Positions 25,100 through 37,421 of a DNA stretch of 64,000 nucleotides are shown piece after piece. Both the position numbers and the translations under genes were made by a program. How positions within the stretch are numbered: the stretch's first letter is position 1; the number at the start of each line of letters is the position of its first letter. Origin of the DNA: Mnemiopsis leidyi (lineage: Eukaryota; Ctenophora; Tentaculata; Lobata; Bolinopsidae); contig JH153187.1 of the NCBI GenBank assembly GCA_000226015.1, forward strand, positions 137,192-201,191, in the 5' to 3' direction. Below the pieces are notes generated by a model, which saw only the letters and a program-made list of their open reading frames with translations, did not search any database and was not told the origin of the DNA.

Positions 25100-25345
25100 G
25101 TTGATCTAAAGGCCTTTAAGGGCCTTTGAGCTAGAAGAAAAGTTAGACCAGTATTTTGACGTTAAATTTGACGAGGAACCCGAATTTGATAGTTTTGAAG
25201 CCGAAAAAAGTATCACATGACCCCTTGAGAGATCCCTTATCCTTGAGCTAGAAGAAAAGTTAGACGTAAAATTACAAGGAAACTAAAAACCACGTGTCTT
25301 TTCTGGCCGGAGGCACGCTTTGCGTTTTGCGACTGATTGGATATA
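25100..25345 (+). repeat. Dispersed repeat family R1, copy 1
   Basis: Contains gagctagaagaaaagttaga twice, a ttgacg(t/a)(t/a)aaatttgacgag stretch, gaagccgaaaaaa, and ends tctggccggaggcacgcttt followed by gcgactgat. The whole order recurs at about 34460-34830 with roughly 10-15 percent difference by eye. Confidence 0.8.
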
Positions 25346-25960
25346 AGGACACAAGACACGGGCACGAAATGCGGGGACACAAAACACGGTAAACAAGATG
25401 AGCACGGACTACGGAAGGGCACTTTGAAGGTGTCCAGTCGGCACTTATCATTACCGATCAACAAAAGAAGTCAACATATTGTCGGCGCAATATGTGCGTT
25501 AATGGACTTCAAATTTGTTGCTGAGCGCTAGCGAATGCCTCTAGAAGGAGATCTAGACGTCACACTTCTCACTCCTCCATGTTTACTGCTATCTTACTTA
25601 AGTAAAGTACGTATGTTATAGCAAATACCGATATACCATCCTTTAAGTCACATATTTGTATTTTACCGAATTATCGATTTGTGGTGATATAAAATGAAAA
25701 AGAGCCCTGAGAGTCCGAGCGATAAATGATATGCTGAGAAAAAGCGTGGAAACGTCAAGTCAATAATGGACGATACCAATGTTAGTGTTAGCATTGGAAA
25801 CATCAATATTCTAGATATTGCTAATGTTTTGTGGGATGGGCAGGTAATAAATAATAAATACAATATTCCGTGCATGCTTTCGGTGGCAAGTCAATCTAGA
25901 ACGGACAGCCAGTTTAATAAAGACCGAAAATCGTGAACGATTCCGTCACGCTGGGAGCTG

Positions 25961-26080
25961 TACTCGTGTAAACTCGTGTAAACTCACGTAAACTCGTGTA
26001 AACTCGTTTAAACTCATGTAAACTCGTGTAAACTCGTGTAAACTCCTACTCGAGTAAACTCGTGTAAACTCGTTTAAACT
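25961..26080 (+). repeat. 10-bp minisatellite
   Basis: About eleven units of gtaaactcgt with small variants. Confidence 0.9.
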
Positions 26081-27986
26081 GAGCTGCGCAACAAGTACGG
26101 TATCAGGTATGAATTCCTAACTCAGACCTCATTATTGTACAAAGACATGACGGCGCAGTTCTCCATCTGCAGATAAGATGGCGAAACTAAACACAGATGA
26201 TGTGGTTCTGACACGTGTCACGACCAGGACTGCTTTAAGCTGTCTAGTTTCCCTTTTATTATAAGTTGCAGCTGCGGCTCATTTCTGTGCTTCTTTTCCA
26301 AAGTTGTACTATCGGACGTGGTTGTAATATTAAATGATCGCCAATTATAAATTCATTAATCTTGATCATCAACTCAATCAACGGTCAAATTTTTGGTTGT
26401 AACGAAATTGTGACGAATTCATGATCATAGATGATAACCGTTTCGGTAAAAAATGATCAGCTATGATTTTAGTATTTTCCCTAAAATCGTACTTAATGCA
26501 TGGTCCAAACTCCAAATCATCGAAAGTTCAATACTAAGTTTATTATGATCAATGCTGATTGGCAGTAAATTTGTCGCGGCTGCCTACGCCTTACATTAGT
26601 ACATTGTCTCTATTCCATAATATGTTGGACAAATTGACACAAAACGTACATCCTTATTACCTAGTATGTAGCAGACCGGTTGCATTGCACCACTGTATCT
26701 TATACTACAGAGATTTACTGAATGTACAATTTGGTTTAACTTACGTCTGGTCCTATAACCAGTATTTTCGTTAACAACAGTAAAGGTATCCTTTAGACTG
26801 TGACAATAGGATATATTTCTTTAAGAGGATCACAAAGTCTCGAAAAGTCTGGGAAAATTGCACAACTAGGCCGCCAAACTTGAAATTTATTCCAGAAAAA
26901 AATAGTTCAGTTTGCACTTCTTTCGTTTAGTTTTGAGTTGGAGAAGCCAGGCAAGGATGAACGTTTATGGACGCACATACACGTTAGAAATGTTTACTCT
27001 TGATGAATTAATTATACGTTTACCCTATAATTTGCATAATTTTTGATATAAAAAACAATATCGCAAGTTTAAACGACTTAAAGTCGATGTTGAGTTCGAC
27101 CAACACTAAATTAATTATACTATAAATACCCACTTTTATGAACATTGTTGTAAAGAACTTGGGACACTGACCTAATGCAAAACTCGGTAAAGCAGTTGAC
27201 AAAGCAGGAATAGCTTAGATACTTAGGCACGCGCTATATCACAATGAAGAACTCAAGCTACTCAACAATCATATTATTAGTAGTAAAGAGAGTATCCGCT
27301 TGAGCCTGAAGTATCTAGGAATTCCAGCTACTTAAGCTAGCTGCTACTATTAAATAACTTAAAACATGACATCATTGTAGGGGGGTTGATAGACATAAAT
27401 AGATACAAGTTTTGGTTTTGGAGAAGCTTTCAATAAACATGTGTTAATCGTCGTCAGCTGAATCATTGAATTATCATATTCGTCAACACAACACAAACGT
27501 TGCAATGGTAACAGACAGATAAAAAGGACTTAGAAAATTAACTTCGGAACGATATCTGATGGTTCACCTTCTGTGAGCGGCCCAGGAATAGAGACTGAGA
27601 AGATGAGTGAGGAGTGAGGACTAAAGACAAAACCAAAATTTACTTTACAACGAACACTGCAGTGTCCGTGGGAGTAATTTATGGACAATAGGCAGCACAG
27701 ATTGGTTGTTTTGAAGCAATTATTGATTCGGAATTTTTCTCCGATTTTTATTCTAAATAGCTCCGTATTCCTTACGATTGGCAGAAGACTCGGAACTTAT
27801 TTACACATTTCAAATCGATATTATGCTTTTATGCCACAAATCGATAAGTTTGTCTGGCACTATTTCTATTATGGTTAACATTTAATGGTAATTGAAATAT
27901 CTATCCAGAAAACATTGGCTGGTACGACGAACCTCCCTCAAAACATGAAGAAAAGTAAGATTACAGATAATGTGACGTCATTGCAG

Positions 27987-30900
27987 GTACGACTATCCAG
28001 TACACGTGACTGAAGATATCCCCTACAGACACACTCTAGTACAGGGTGTCCCAGTTCCTGCCATTATAAACCCTGATGTGGTGGCAGGTCTCCAGAGTTT
28101 CGACTTTAAAGACGGAGATGTCGTCGTGGCAAGCTACCAGAAAGCAGGTCAGTACGTGTATTAAGTACAGCGGGTCAGTTCAGTAGGTGTCAAGGTGCAA
28201 GCTTGTCTTAAGCGATAAATCATGCTCAAACAGTGGACTTAATTTAACAAAACCTTTCATGCAAGATAAGGATATCCAACCAAGAATGCTACATAGTTAA
28301 TGAACGAAACACCGACGTTTTTAGAAAGTTATAAATGAGAACGATATACATTCCAAGTTTATCTAATTCGTTTCTCATTGCCCGTGCGACTATAAAGAGA
28401 GTTAAAGTACTAGGTAAATGAGTTAATGAGACTGTGCAACTGCAACTGTGCAACGTCTGAAGTATTAACTATAATGGTGCAAGTACACAAGACCAGCACT
28501 GAGCACTCATACGGTTTACATTTACAGTGGTAACAATTCCAGGATTAACCGACATAAGCAAATTCAAGCCATTAACATCTAAGAAGATTACTTAGTAAAT
28601 ATTTAGTAATCGATACGAAGTAATTCATGCTCCAATTTGCACGATTGTAAAGGGACAATAAAGGTAGGGAAATTTAAATTCCTCTTTATGGACCGTTTAG
28701 GAGGTTAAATTCACCAAAGGAGCCTCAAGAGCCTTGACCGAGGGAGAAAGGCCATGACAGCAAAGTATCATGAATAACATCACCTCACGCTATAGCCATA
28801 GGCAGTTTATCCGGCCGCATCCGACCGAATCCGCGCAAGTTCGCCGAACAAACTCCAGCGAACATTCGCCGGACTCCGCCGAACGTTCGGCGAAGTCCTG
28901 CAGAGTCCGGGCGACTCTGCCCTGTGTTCGCCGCGACTCTGGCGAACGTGTTCGCTAAATCGTCGTTCGCCAGCGGAAAATTGAATTATTGGCGAACGAT
29001 TGTCCCAGCGGGCGTGCACGTTCGCCAGTTATAAGCGGCGAACAACGGGCGGTTTCGGCCGGACTCCGCCGGACGTTCATGTATGTGATCATGATAGCGA
29101 GAATAGGAAAACGAAATCCCTTCTCGTGTATCAAGTAGCCCTCAGGGTCGATACTGATCCTGGTTATGGTACAGATGTTGTTGGTTCTCACTAAACTCTA
29201 ACCCCCAGGGTCGATACTGTTCCGGGTTATGGTACAGATGTTGTTGGTTCTCACTATGACTAAACTCTAACCCCCAGGGTCGATACTGTTCCGGGTTATG
29301 GTACAGATGTTGTTGGTTCTCACTAAACTCTAACCCCCAGGGTCGATACTGTTCCGGGTTATGGTACAGATGTTGTTGGTTCTCACTAAACTCTAACTCC
29401 CAGGGTCGATACTGTTCCGGGTTATGGTACAGATGTTGCTGGGGCTACCAGTGATGGAGGACAAGTTTCACTGGCTAGAGATAGACGGGAACATTGTCAA
29501 GGAGGAGGCCCATGTCGCTGGGAGACGTCTACTTAGGTACTTAAGTGCAAATGTATATAAAGTTCAAACATAAAACAAACAACCAACATACAGACAAACA
29601 TACTGATAGAGTCAAACTTACAGACAAACAACAAGACAAACATCCCATACAATTACATGCAGACATCTTGTTCACTACTAGTACTATCTAGAACAAGTCG
29701 TGTCCTCATTCTACAGAATTTCAGGACCTTGATTTCGGATCAGGGAAAAAACAACTATTACAACTCTCTATACGACGTTTATGAGAAGCCGACTGAAGTT
29801 GCTGTCATCTCTGGAACCCTGGTAAGGTAACTGAAATCCAGCTAAGAGAGGGACTGACTTCACAAGCCAATATGGTAGCCGGCAACACCTCAATTATTCA
29901 AAAAGACTTAACGAGGCCACTTTAAAGAGGCGGTAAAGCTACACTATCATAATGATATGGAAGGTTCTGCACAAAACTGTTCCAGAGCGCTTTATATCAA
30001 GTTCAAAGAAACTCTAAGAGTCAAGACACGCCACTATAGCAGTTATCCCTCGATTGTCAAAGACGAGCTCTTTTTATTTAAGCGACCAGCAACCAGCATA
30101 CAGACTACAGTCTACAGACACATAAACAATTATGACTGACTAAAAACGACAAGATATATTTATATTTATTTGTCTTCTAGTAATAAAACAGCATAATGCA
30201 TAATATTTATATTTATTTGTCTTCTAATAATAAAACAGCATAATGCTGCCTAAATTGGCTTTAGTTATCAAGATTTTAATCATGGTTACGGGATTGCCAA
30301 AGAAACTAAAAGACGGACTACGCCCGATTCTAATACCTTAATTTCTTAAAGACTAACATCGGCTTTCATATGGACGATGCAGGCAAAAAGAAAAGTAAAT
30401 CGCGGAGAAACATCACAAAAAGTAAAAACTTCCATCAACTTTACTCGTATAAGACAATATAAAGCTTCGGCTTCGAATAAGTAATACAAACCATAATGAT
30501 TAGGGAGCACCTTAAAGTTTCAACCCATATTGCCGATGGCGTACCATATAAGTGGTCAAGGTCCCGGGGTCCCTACGCGATATGCGGACGTTTTCTATCA
30601 ATTTATTACCTGTATTAGCATATTAGAAAACTGTTGATTTCCTGCAACTTACAAATTGTACTCCTGAAATCTGAATGTTAGTCTTACTAAACAAAAATTA
30701 CGTTCTTACAGGACTCACCTTCCTCTGGACTGGCTACCGGAAACAAAAAGTAAAGTGACCTACCTATTCCTCTATCCAGCCGACCCAGACTTCATTCTCT
30801 CACTTTACTCTCATTTTCGTACTTCCTCCGCTATCGGCTTCAAGGATGGAGACTGGGACACTTTCTTTCGGCTGTGGAAGTCTGAAAAAGGTTTGCTTAG

Positions 30901-31735
30901 TGTGATATGATTGTGATAAAATCGATCTGTAAAAAAACTTGGGACAAAATCCTGTGGCCATAGAATTAGTGCAAATAATTGATCTCCATTAGCTGTTAGA
31001 ATTAGAGATTGACAAATAAAAGCAATTCACACTTTCAGAGCACGTGGATGGGGTTATTGTTTCATAACTAACCCATTTCATTTGCAGTATTTTACGGCTC
31101 ATTTTACAAGCATCTGAAGAGTTGGAGATCTAAAGCTGGTTCTCTGGACATGATAGTGTGGGCATACACGCGTGACAAGGTCTGTTTAGGATGTATAAAT
31201 TCCGTCATTAGAGCTCGATCGCTGTAGAATCAGTCACATTAGAGGTCAGCAATGTTGGTATGATCATGAAATTCTTTCAGCTTTGTAAGAGTATTGTGAG
31301 AGTTACAAAAATAAATGATTGAACTGTAACAAAAACATGATCACCTATCAGATTGAAAGAGACATGGTTGAAAAAGTGGCTTCTAAACTTCAACCCTCAA
31401 CACTTAACTGTCTGACTTCTAAAGTAAAGACATACGATAGTCAACCCAACAAACGACCGTCCAATATCCTTCACTTCACGGGAGAACAAGATGATGACGT
31501 CACTGCAGAAAAGTGTGACGACACGCTAACGTGTTGTGACGTCATCAAATCACAACTAGTGACAGAAGTGTTCGAATACTTGGTGGCAAATAATCCGTCG
31601 GTTATGTGGAGAACTGAGCGAGAAAAGGGACTCTTGGAGGCTGGATTACAGGCTTTAGGAAAGGAACAGTTAGAGATTTTGAAAAGAGAGCGGGAGGTTT
31701 TCGAAATGGACAACAACAGTAATAAAAACGTTTAA
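27987..31735 (+). CDS. Divergent cytosolic-sulfotransferase-like protein (N-terminus not found)
   Basis: Six exons join with consistent phases: 27987-28147, 29404-29536, 29725-29826, 30712-30890, 31088-31179, 31352-31735 (about 350 codons). The order of motifs is that of SULT enzymes, which move sulfate from PAPS to hydroxyl or amine acceptors: DGDVVVASYQKAG (P-loop-like strand and loop), then GTLVRTHLPLDWLP with the catalytic His, then YLFLYPADPDFILSLYSHF at the 3'-phosphate-binding position, then VFYGSFYKHLKSW. The P-loop Lys and catalytic His are kept. The usual SGTTW and the Arg of the RNPKD motif are not, and no RKG motif is seen in the last exon, which is instead Lys/Glu-rich and unusually long. 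It may bind PAPS poorly or not at all. The first exon must lie upstream. Confidence 0.72.
28805..29085. repeat. GC-rich, CpG-dense palindromic island in an intron
   Basis: Sharply more GC- and CpG-rich than the surroundings. It is made of recurring ttcgccg, cgaacg, ggactccgccg and their reverse complements, so it is full of short inverted repeats. No gene is supported; frames across it on both strands are by-products of the repeat. Confidence 0.7.
29146..29466 (+). repeat. 63-bp tandem repeat over a sulfotransferase-like acceptor, five copies
   Basis: Units begin at 29146, 29209, 29278, 29341 and 29404 (spacing 63, 69, 63, 63). Each holds a pyrimidine/C-rich acceptor ending cag followed by the first 40 bases of the exon (ggtcgatactgttccgggtt). 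Only the last copy runs into the rest of the exon. In each earlier copy the frame hits TAA about 50 nt after the acceptor. Confidence 0.93.
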
Positions 31736-32594
31736 ACAAAAGCGAAGAATTACAAAAACAACAGTAGAACTGGCTCATACAAAATTAGCAAAAACTTAAA
31801 ATTTGCATAGAAGTAATCAACAAACTATTTACTAAACGAATACTTCTAGTCAGTACAATATGATGTCGCTTTCTCCAAATTGGTTTCATTTTCAATATTT
31901 ATCACTGTCAAGATCACACAGCCGATGAAATATAAACCTATTTCTTCTCACACTAATGGGATTAAACATAAATCTGTCCATGTCAAAGAAGAGCTCCAAC
32001 AGTTAACTCTCTTGACTTGACAACATTTTCTTATGATTCCTAATAGTAATTTTAAATTCTAACTGTAATAAATCAAAATATATTGCTATTTGCTAATATT
32101 TCCAAAATCAAGAAGGATTTGGTTGTACTGAGGATTGCCCTTTCTTGACATAAATTTTCAATCATCTCAATTCAGCTCGCCGTGTTCTCATATTGGCAAA
32201 TGATATAAACATTTTGAAATAATCATTTGCAATGAGGAAAATATAACAAGCTTAAATTGTTTTATACCTGAATAAAATGTCATCTAAGGCGATACAAAAA
32301 TTCTGCAAAAAAAGAAAAAAGACAATGTTAAGTTTGGTCTTATTTGGTTGCCCCCGCCCCTTCCCCCTACACCTACAAGTATAATAAATCGATATATTTT
32401 GCTAATAAATCAAAAGATAGTGGTATAGAAACATCACATAGCAATTAAAACTAATCAGACTACAAACTATCATAAATTAGATTTAGTCAAGTAAAAAGCA
32501 CAAAACATCTTAAACCTAAAATATCGCTGACTTCGATTGCAGAGCAGTCTGTAGATTGATTTGGTGATGATTAATTCACCTAATCTTCCATCAA
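31736..32594. other. Convergent 3' flanks of the sulfotransferase-like gene and PTPMT1
   Basis: AT-rich spacer between two genes facing each other. It contains aataaa-like hexamers but no coding signal. Confidence 0.5.
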
Positions 32595-33530
32595 CTATGT
32601 CCCTCTCTCCAAAACCTCTTCACAAAAACTGCGTACCAAGTGCCACTGTCGGGCTCCCAGATCAATCTGCTTTCTCTTTTTTCGGAGCATCTCGAAAGAT
32701 TCTTCCGGAGTTATACCGTGTTTTTTACACAGATAACACATCACAACGCTAGCACTCCGTCCTTTACCGGCTTTACAGTGCACGTATACGGTTTTTCCTG
32801 CCTGCTCCTGCTCCTTTATAAAGTTTATCATTTCGGTAACTTGTGCCACGTTAGCAGCTCCCACGTGATCGGCTATGTCGTACTTTTTGTTGGTAACTCC
32901 CAGTTCAGCCCACTCTTTAACACTCAGAGTTTTCTTGTTCTCGTGAGATTCGTTTAGAGAAATTACTCCACCCAGATTCTGGGGGGTGATATAGACAGTC
33001 AGGAAATTAAAAAACATAAAAGTACAATGTAATGAAAGATTTTGTAGAATCATAAAGGATTTTAAAGTGGTAAGGCACAAGCACTGGCCGCCGAACGTCG
33101 TGTCCCAAGCAAACAAAACAAAATGAAAAAAGGGACACGCATTTACCAGTTCAGTTATCCAAGGGGACTTGCTCCTCAGCGGAATAGCTCCGAGTATAAC
33201 AGTATCGTCTACCGAGTTAAACCAATCTAGATCACCACCTGCAGGTTTAATAACATGCGATTAACAATAAAATGATTATAGTAATAATACAAAATCTCAA
33301 TTCTAAAATATAAAAATCTAAAAAAAATCAGTATGTACACGAAGAATAAGGTGAAGCAGAGTTTGGTGCTAACAGACCTAGTTCCAAAATTTTTGACTTT
33401 TTGGGACCAATTTTGTTAAAAATCAGATTATTCAGTATTATCCATAACACTGACCTTTAGATTTCATGGAACTTTTCAAGTGGCGGAGTTGAATAGGGAA
33501 CGTCAGTCTCCTCAGGAATTCGGATTTCAT
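32595..33530 (-). CDS. PTPMT1: PTPMT1-type mitochondrial dual-specificity phosphatase
   Basis: Three exons, 33530-33455, 33238-33147 and 32978-32595, join in phase to a complete 183-residue protein. Exon 1 encodes a basic, Arg/Lys-rich, acid-poor start (MKSEFLRRLTFPIQLRHLKS), as in a mitochondrial targeting peptide. Exon 2 reads DWFNSVDDTVILGAIPLRS and exon 3 begins NLGGVISLNESHE, both landmarks of PTPMT1 and its plant relatives. The catalytic P-loop is HCKAGKGRS (Cys nucleophile, Arg binding phosphate), and the general-acid Asp is probably in IADHVG. PTPMT1 dephosphorylates phosphatidylglycerophosphate in cardiolipin synthesis at the inner mitochondrial membrane. The P-loop has Lys-Gly where vertebrate PTPMT1 has Arg-Ser, giving a PTEN-like loop. 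Length matches the family. Confidence 0.88.
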
Positions 33531-35000
33531 TAAAAAAGTCATTTATACGGAATATTTATATAAAATTATATAGCGCGATGTGTATTTACAACCGTCTTTT
33601 CCTCAAGAGTTGCAAAGAGTGAAGATCGTATACTGTTTGGTTATTCCACTATCATTCTCAGAGTCACTTAATGCTGTTATTAAACTGGAGCATGCCTATA
33701 AAAGAGATGGATTGTGAAAATATTGAATTTGAAATCTTTTAATGATTAACAATGATAAACTTCACTCTTAATAATGTAGAAGAATTGTTTTCAAAATAAC
33801 TAAGTCCATGATTCATCAAAGCAAGTTACTAATGATTTTATCAACAAGAAGAACAGTTGGACGCCAAAAGTTAAATAAAATCAGTAACTTCAATTCCTAA
33901 GTAAATTCCTAAGTAAGTGAACAAAATTGCCCAAGATGCGCATTCTAAAATACAGACAACAGATGTCAATTATGAAAGCCTGTCATCAGCAAAAAGTCAG
34001 CATGAAAAATAATACTCATGAATCATGATATCATGTATTCTAGAAAGACTTCAAAACAGCTCCATTACGTTATGACAGTCCTAAAGATAAATCAATAGGT
34101 ATTGATATAATTGAGGACTTTACCAAATTTTAACTTTTTCTCCGTGAATGTGATAAAATTTCCGACGATTGGGCATTCATAAACGAATGGTTAAACTTAA
34201 AAGGCAAACTGCTGGCAAATCTTGTCAAATTATACTGTCAAACACGTGATTTCTCATTCTCATTGTAACCCATGATGCCTTGACCTATGTAACTAAACAA
34301 TCAGAACCGTTGAGTGTCAAAAGAAACAAAAACATTCTACATAACCCCCATTAGGGTGGTGGCAATCACCCCAGAAAAGACACTTAACCTAAAATTTTTG
34401 AACCTCGAGACTATTCTCCCCTTAAGTGACCCCTTATAAGGCCCCCAGATCAAAATTTTCATCTTTGAGCTACAAGAAAAGTTAGACCTACATTTTGACG
34501 TAAACTTTAGCGGCGAATCCGATGTTTACAGTCCCGAAGCTCAAAAACCTTATTTAGAAGTTAAGACACCCTATATGAGTATATGGTCCTTATCCGCCCC
34601 TATAGTCCAAAAGATGAAAATTTCCAACTTTGTTGTAGAATTAAAGTTAGACCAGTATATTGAAGTAAAATTTGACGAGAAATCCGAATTTGAAAGTTGA
34701 AGCCGAAAAAATATGAGTGACCCCTTATTCTTGAGCTAGAAGAAAAGTTTGACGGGAAATTACAAGGAATCTGAAAACAACGCGGTCTTTTCTGGCTGGA
34801 GGCACGCTTTGCGTTTAGCGACTGATACACAACATAAACTAATCAAACTGTTGCAGTAATGCGGTATCGAATGTCTTCCATCATAACTCTTCCATGATAA
34901 GTCTTAAGTCAGTACTGATAACAAGGTGGAGGCACTGAGACAGTTTCTACCTGCAATTACCATGGTACCAGGCCCTGGTACTACCAGGGTCTAAATGTTT
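33531..35000. other. Intergenic, repeat-containing
   Basis: 5' flank of PTPMT1 and 3' flank of CWC27. Apart from the dispersed repeat at 34350-34830 and a short palindromic ccatggtaccaggccctggt stretch near 34960, nothing is recognised. Confidence 0.45.
34350..34830 (+). repeat. Dispersed repeat family R1, copy 2 (longer)
   Basis: Same landmarks as 25100-25345 plus an extra 5' part that includes attagggtggtggcaatcac, which also appears in short form near 1800-1840 on the opposite strand. No open frame of note; probably a non-autonomous element. Confidence 0.75.
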
Positions 35001-37421
35001 TCATGTAAGTAACTTTGTCTTTTTCCACTTCTCAACGTCATCCTTCTTTCCAGCCTTCTTCCTCTTCCTCTGGTTGATGGGATGTCTAGGATCGTAGATC
35101 TCGTAGGTATCGTCGTCAATTATATTAGCGTCCTTAACCTTAGAAGCAGTTTGTTAAAAAAATGTTCATACGACAAAAAATTGTGGAAGAATCTTTAACT
35201 CTATAGCATAGATAATTGCTAAATTGACAAATAGGTTAAAAAACAAGATGACCAAACAAAGAAACCTTTGCTTTACGATCGGCGTCTACGAGGCTGTGGC
35301 TAAAGAGATTGATACTATTTAACAGTTCTTCCTCTTCTTCGCCAGCTATATCTTCTGGGATCTCTGTGGGCTGAATAACAGTGCTATTACTTATTAGGTA
35401 GTTCGTGAGTTACTGCAACTTGGTCAAAGTTAATGCAAATTGTGTTAACTTAGATAAATCCAGGGTGCAAAAAATAAAATCGCATTGAGGAAGAAACTTA
35501 TGAAGGATAACTTAAACGGTACTTTTGAATTTTGCTTCGTTTCATTGTTCAACTACTGACAACCAATTACCTTGAAATCGTATTAAAAACATAACATTTT
35601 CATATAAATAAAAAATTAAGTTATTTCTAGATATCGTTATCAAAAAAATTCTTAACATCATAAGTAAGAAAATTGTTTAAGATTGGGTATCATCGGTAGT
35701 CGATACAAACCTTCTCTTCTTCCTTCGATTTGTCTTTGAGTTTTTGCGTAAACTCCTTCAATATCATCATAGTTTCTTTCTCGCGCTCAGATTTCGATTT
35801 GCTTTTCTTCTCTGACTGTTTGACCTTGAACTCCTGACAAATAGCAGGCCCAAAATAAAGTTTTTATTTGCTACAAAACAAGGATCTGGGGTATTTTACT
35901 AATCTAATTAGGTTAGATAATAAATGTTCTTAATTACGATTTTAAAACTGATTAACAACTAACAAGACAAACCTTAAGTTCTTTTCTAAACTCGTTGACG
36001 GTCTTCTTCTCGGAATCATTTAGATGACTGTCTTTTTCTGCCTCAATCCTCTGTTCCTCTTTATCTTCTTTACCGATGTCCTTGATGTCATTTAGTAGTT
36101 TCTCAGATTCTTTTTTTAGCGCATCTAACCTTTCTTGTTTTGCAGATACGTCCGAAGCAATGGGCTCCGCTTGCTGTGAGGAAAACAATAGGAATTATAT
36201 TAATTCTTAAAATCTATGAAATGGAAATCGCGTAATTCTAAAAACTTTCACATGAACTTTCTTAAAAACACCTAGAAACCCCGATCTACTATCATTTAAT
36301 CTAAATCCGTAACAGATAACAAATTTAGTAACCTCCTCAAGTTCCTTTTTCAACTTTTCTCTGATCTTCTCAGCCTGTGTTTTGATCTTGGCTCGATCTT
36401 CTTTCAGCTGTTCCTCGGATACTGCCACTTCTTTACTCAAGTTAGGGTCGTTTGTTTTATCGTGGGCACTCGAAATCTTCCCCAGCTTGCTCGATGCCTA
36501 CAAGAAGTAACATCAAACAGCTCAACAATTTCTATACCATGAAAGGTTTCTTTTTGAATAACTGATTGAAACTGTCAGAATTACATCATACTTATTAATT
36601 TCGCAGGGTGAGAAAAAGATAAAGATCTACTGCGGACCTGCTGCACCTCTTCTTCATCTTCCTCTGCTTCTTCTCCAAACGACAACAGTTTAAAATTCTT
36701 TGTGGCTTTCATCTGACTCTTCTTTTTCTTCTCTTTCCTCTTCTCTTCGTTCTGAAATAGCGACAATTAATGATAGTGGGGGGGGGGGCACTCGAAAAAG
36801 CTTTAAAAAAACTCTATATCAATTTTGGGAATTTTAGGGTGCCTATTGAGTTTTTTAGATTTAGAATTTTGACTTATTATGCATTTTCAGTTGCATTATA
36901 CAGTAATATCTCTAAATCTATCATGTGGTACTTCGTGTTTAGTGTTTACCACAAAATGCATCTAAAATGATTTTCAAATGATTTTTATCAATTTGCGACA
37001 AATGGCTATAACTTGGTAATTTTAACTTCGATTTACTTCATTTTCAGGATTAATAGGCATTTACAAGCTGTCCATTTTAGCAACAAAGGTTTTGGGCGTG
37101 GCTTTGAAAAATAGGAAGTTTCGAATTTTTTCCTCGAACGAGTGCAATGTGCATACACGATACCATTTTTAAAGTTTTATAGAATCTCTACCAACAGCGG
37201 CTGCGCAACAAGCCCGAACGCCGAGTTCACTACTTCTGGAACACTCGGTACAAAATCAAAAATTCAACCTTGCCATGTTTGATATCCCTGGTGAGGATAT
37301 CATCGAAAGGGTTGTTCAATATCTCCGTCTTCTTTATAGAGGGAGGTTCCAGCGGTCTCTCATCGTTGTCAGTCTCTAGTTCAGATATCCTTAGCACGTT
37401 GAAGATCGTGTTTCCTGTCAC
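35001..37421 (-). CDS. CWC27: Spliceosome-associated cyclophilin CWC27, C-terminal part
   Basis: Seven exons, all phase 0: 37421-37269, 36751-36638, 36497-36333, 36173-35973, 35833-35711, 35370-35266, 35138-35001 (stop at 35001-35003), about 332 residues. The first reads VTGNTIFNVLRISEL, DNDERPLEPP and NPFDDILTRDIK; the second KNFKLLSFGEEAEEDEEEV; the last VKDANIIDDDTYEIYDPRHP. These are the conserved C-terminal blocks of CWC27, separated by charged coiled-coil exons. CWC27 is an inactive-type cyclophilin of the activated spliceosome. The N-terminal cyclophilin domain, which should end just before VTGNT, was not found upstream on this strand within the window. It may be far upstream, in a gap, or missing. 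Confidence 0.85.
36775..36870 (+). repeat. Dispersed repeat family R2, copy 1 (poly-G headed)
   Basis: A run of G, then ctctatatcaattttgggaa, ttttagggt, and attgagttttttag. The same order recurs at 43220-43330 and, without the poly-G head, at 47106-47180. Confidence 0.75.

Larger units (their letters stand above)
24795..27986. other. Intergenic between CNG 5' end and sulfotransferase-like exons
   Basis: An acceptor (ttgcag at 24795-24800, minus strand) precedes the first channel coding exon, so a 5' untranslated exon of the channel should lie upstream here. The region also holds a dispersed repeat copy (about 25100-25345) and a 10-bp minisatellite (25961-26080). The first coding exon of the sulfotransferase-like gene probably lies before 27987 but I could not place it. 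Confidence 0.4.

Noticed and set aside
29146-29466. CRISPR-like array or minisatellite gene
   Set aside because: Units are contiguous without unique spacers and match the neighbouring intron/exon junction; the genome is eukaryotic.
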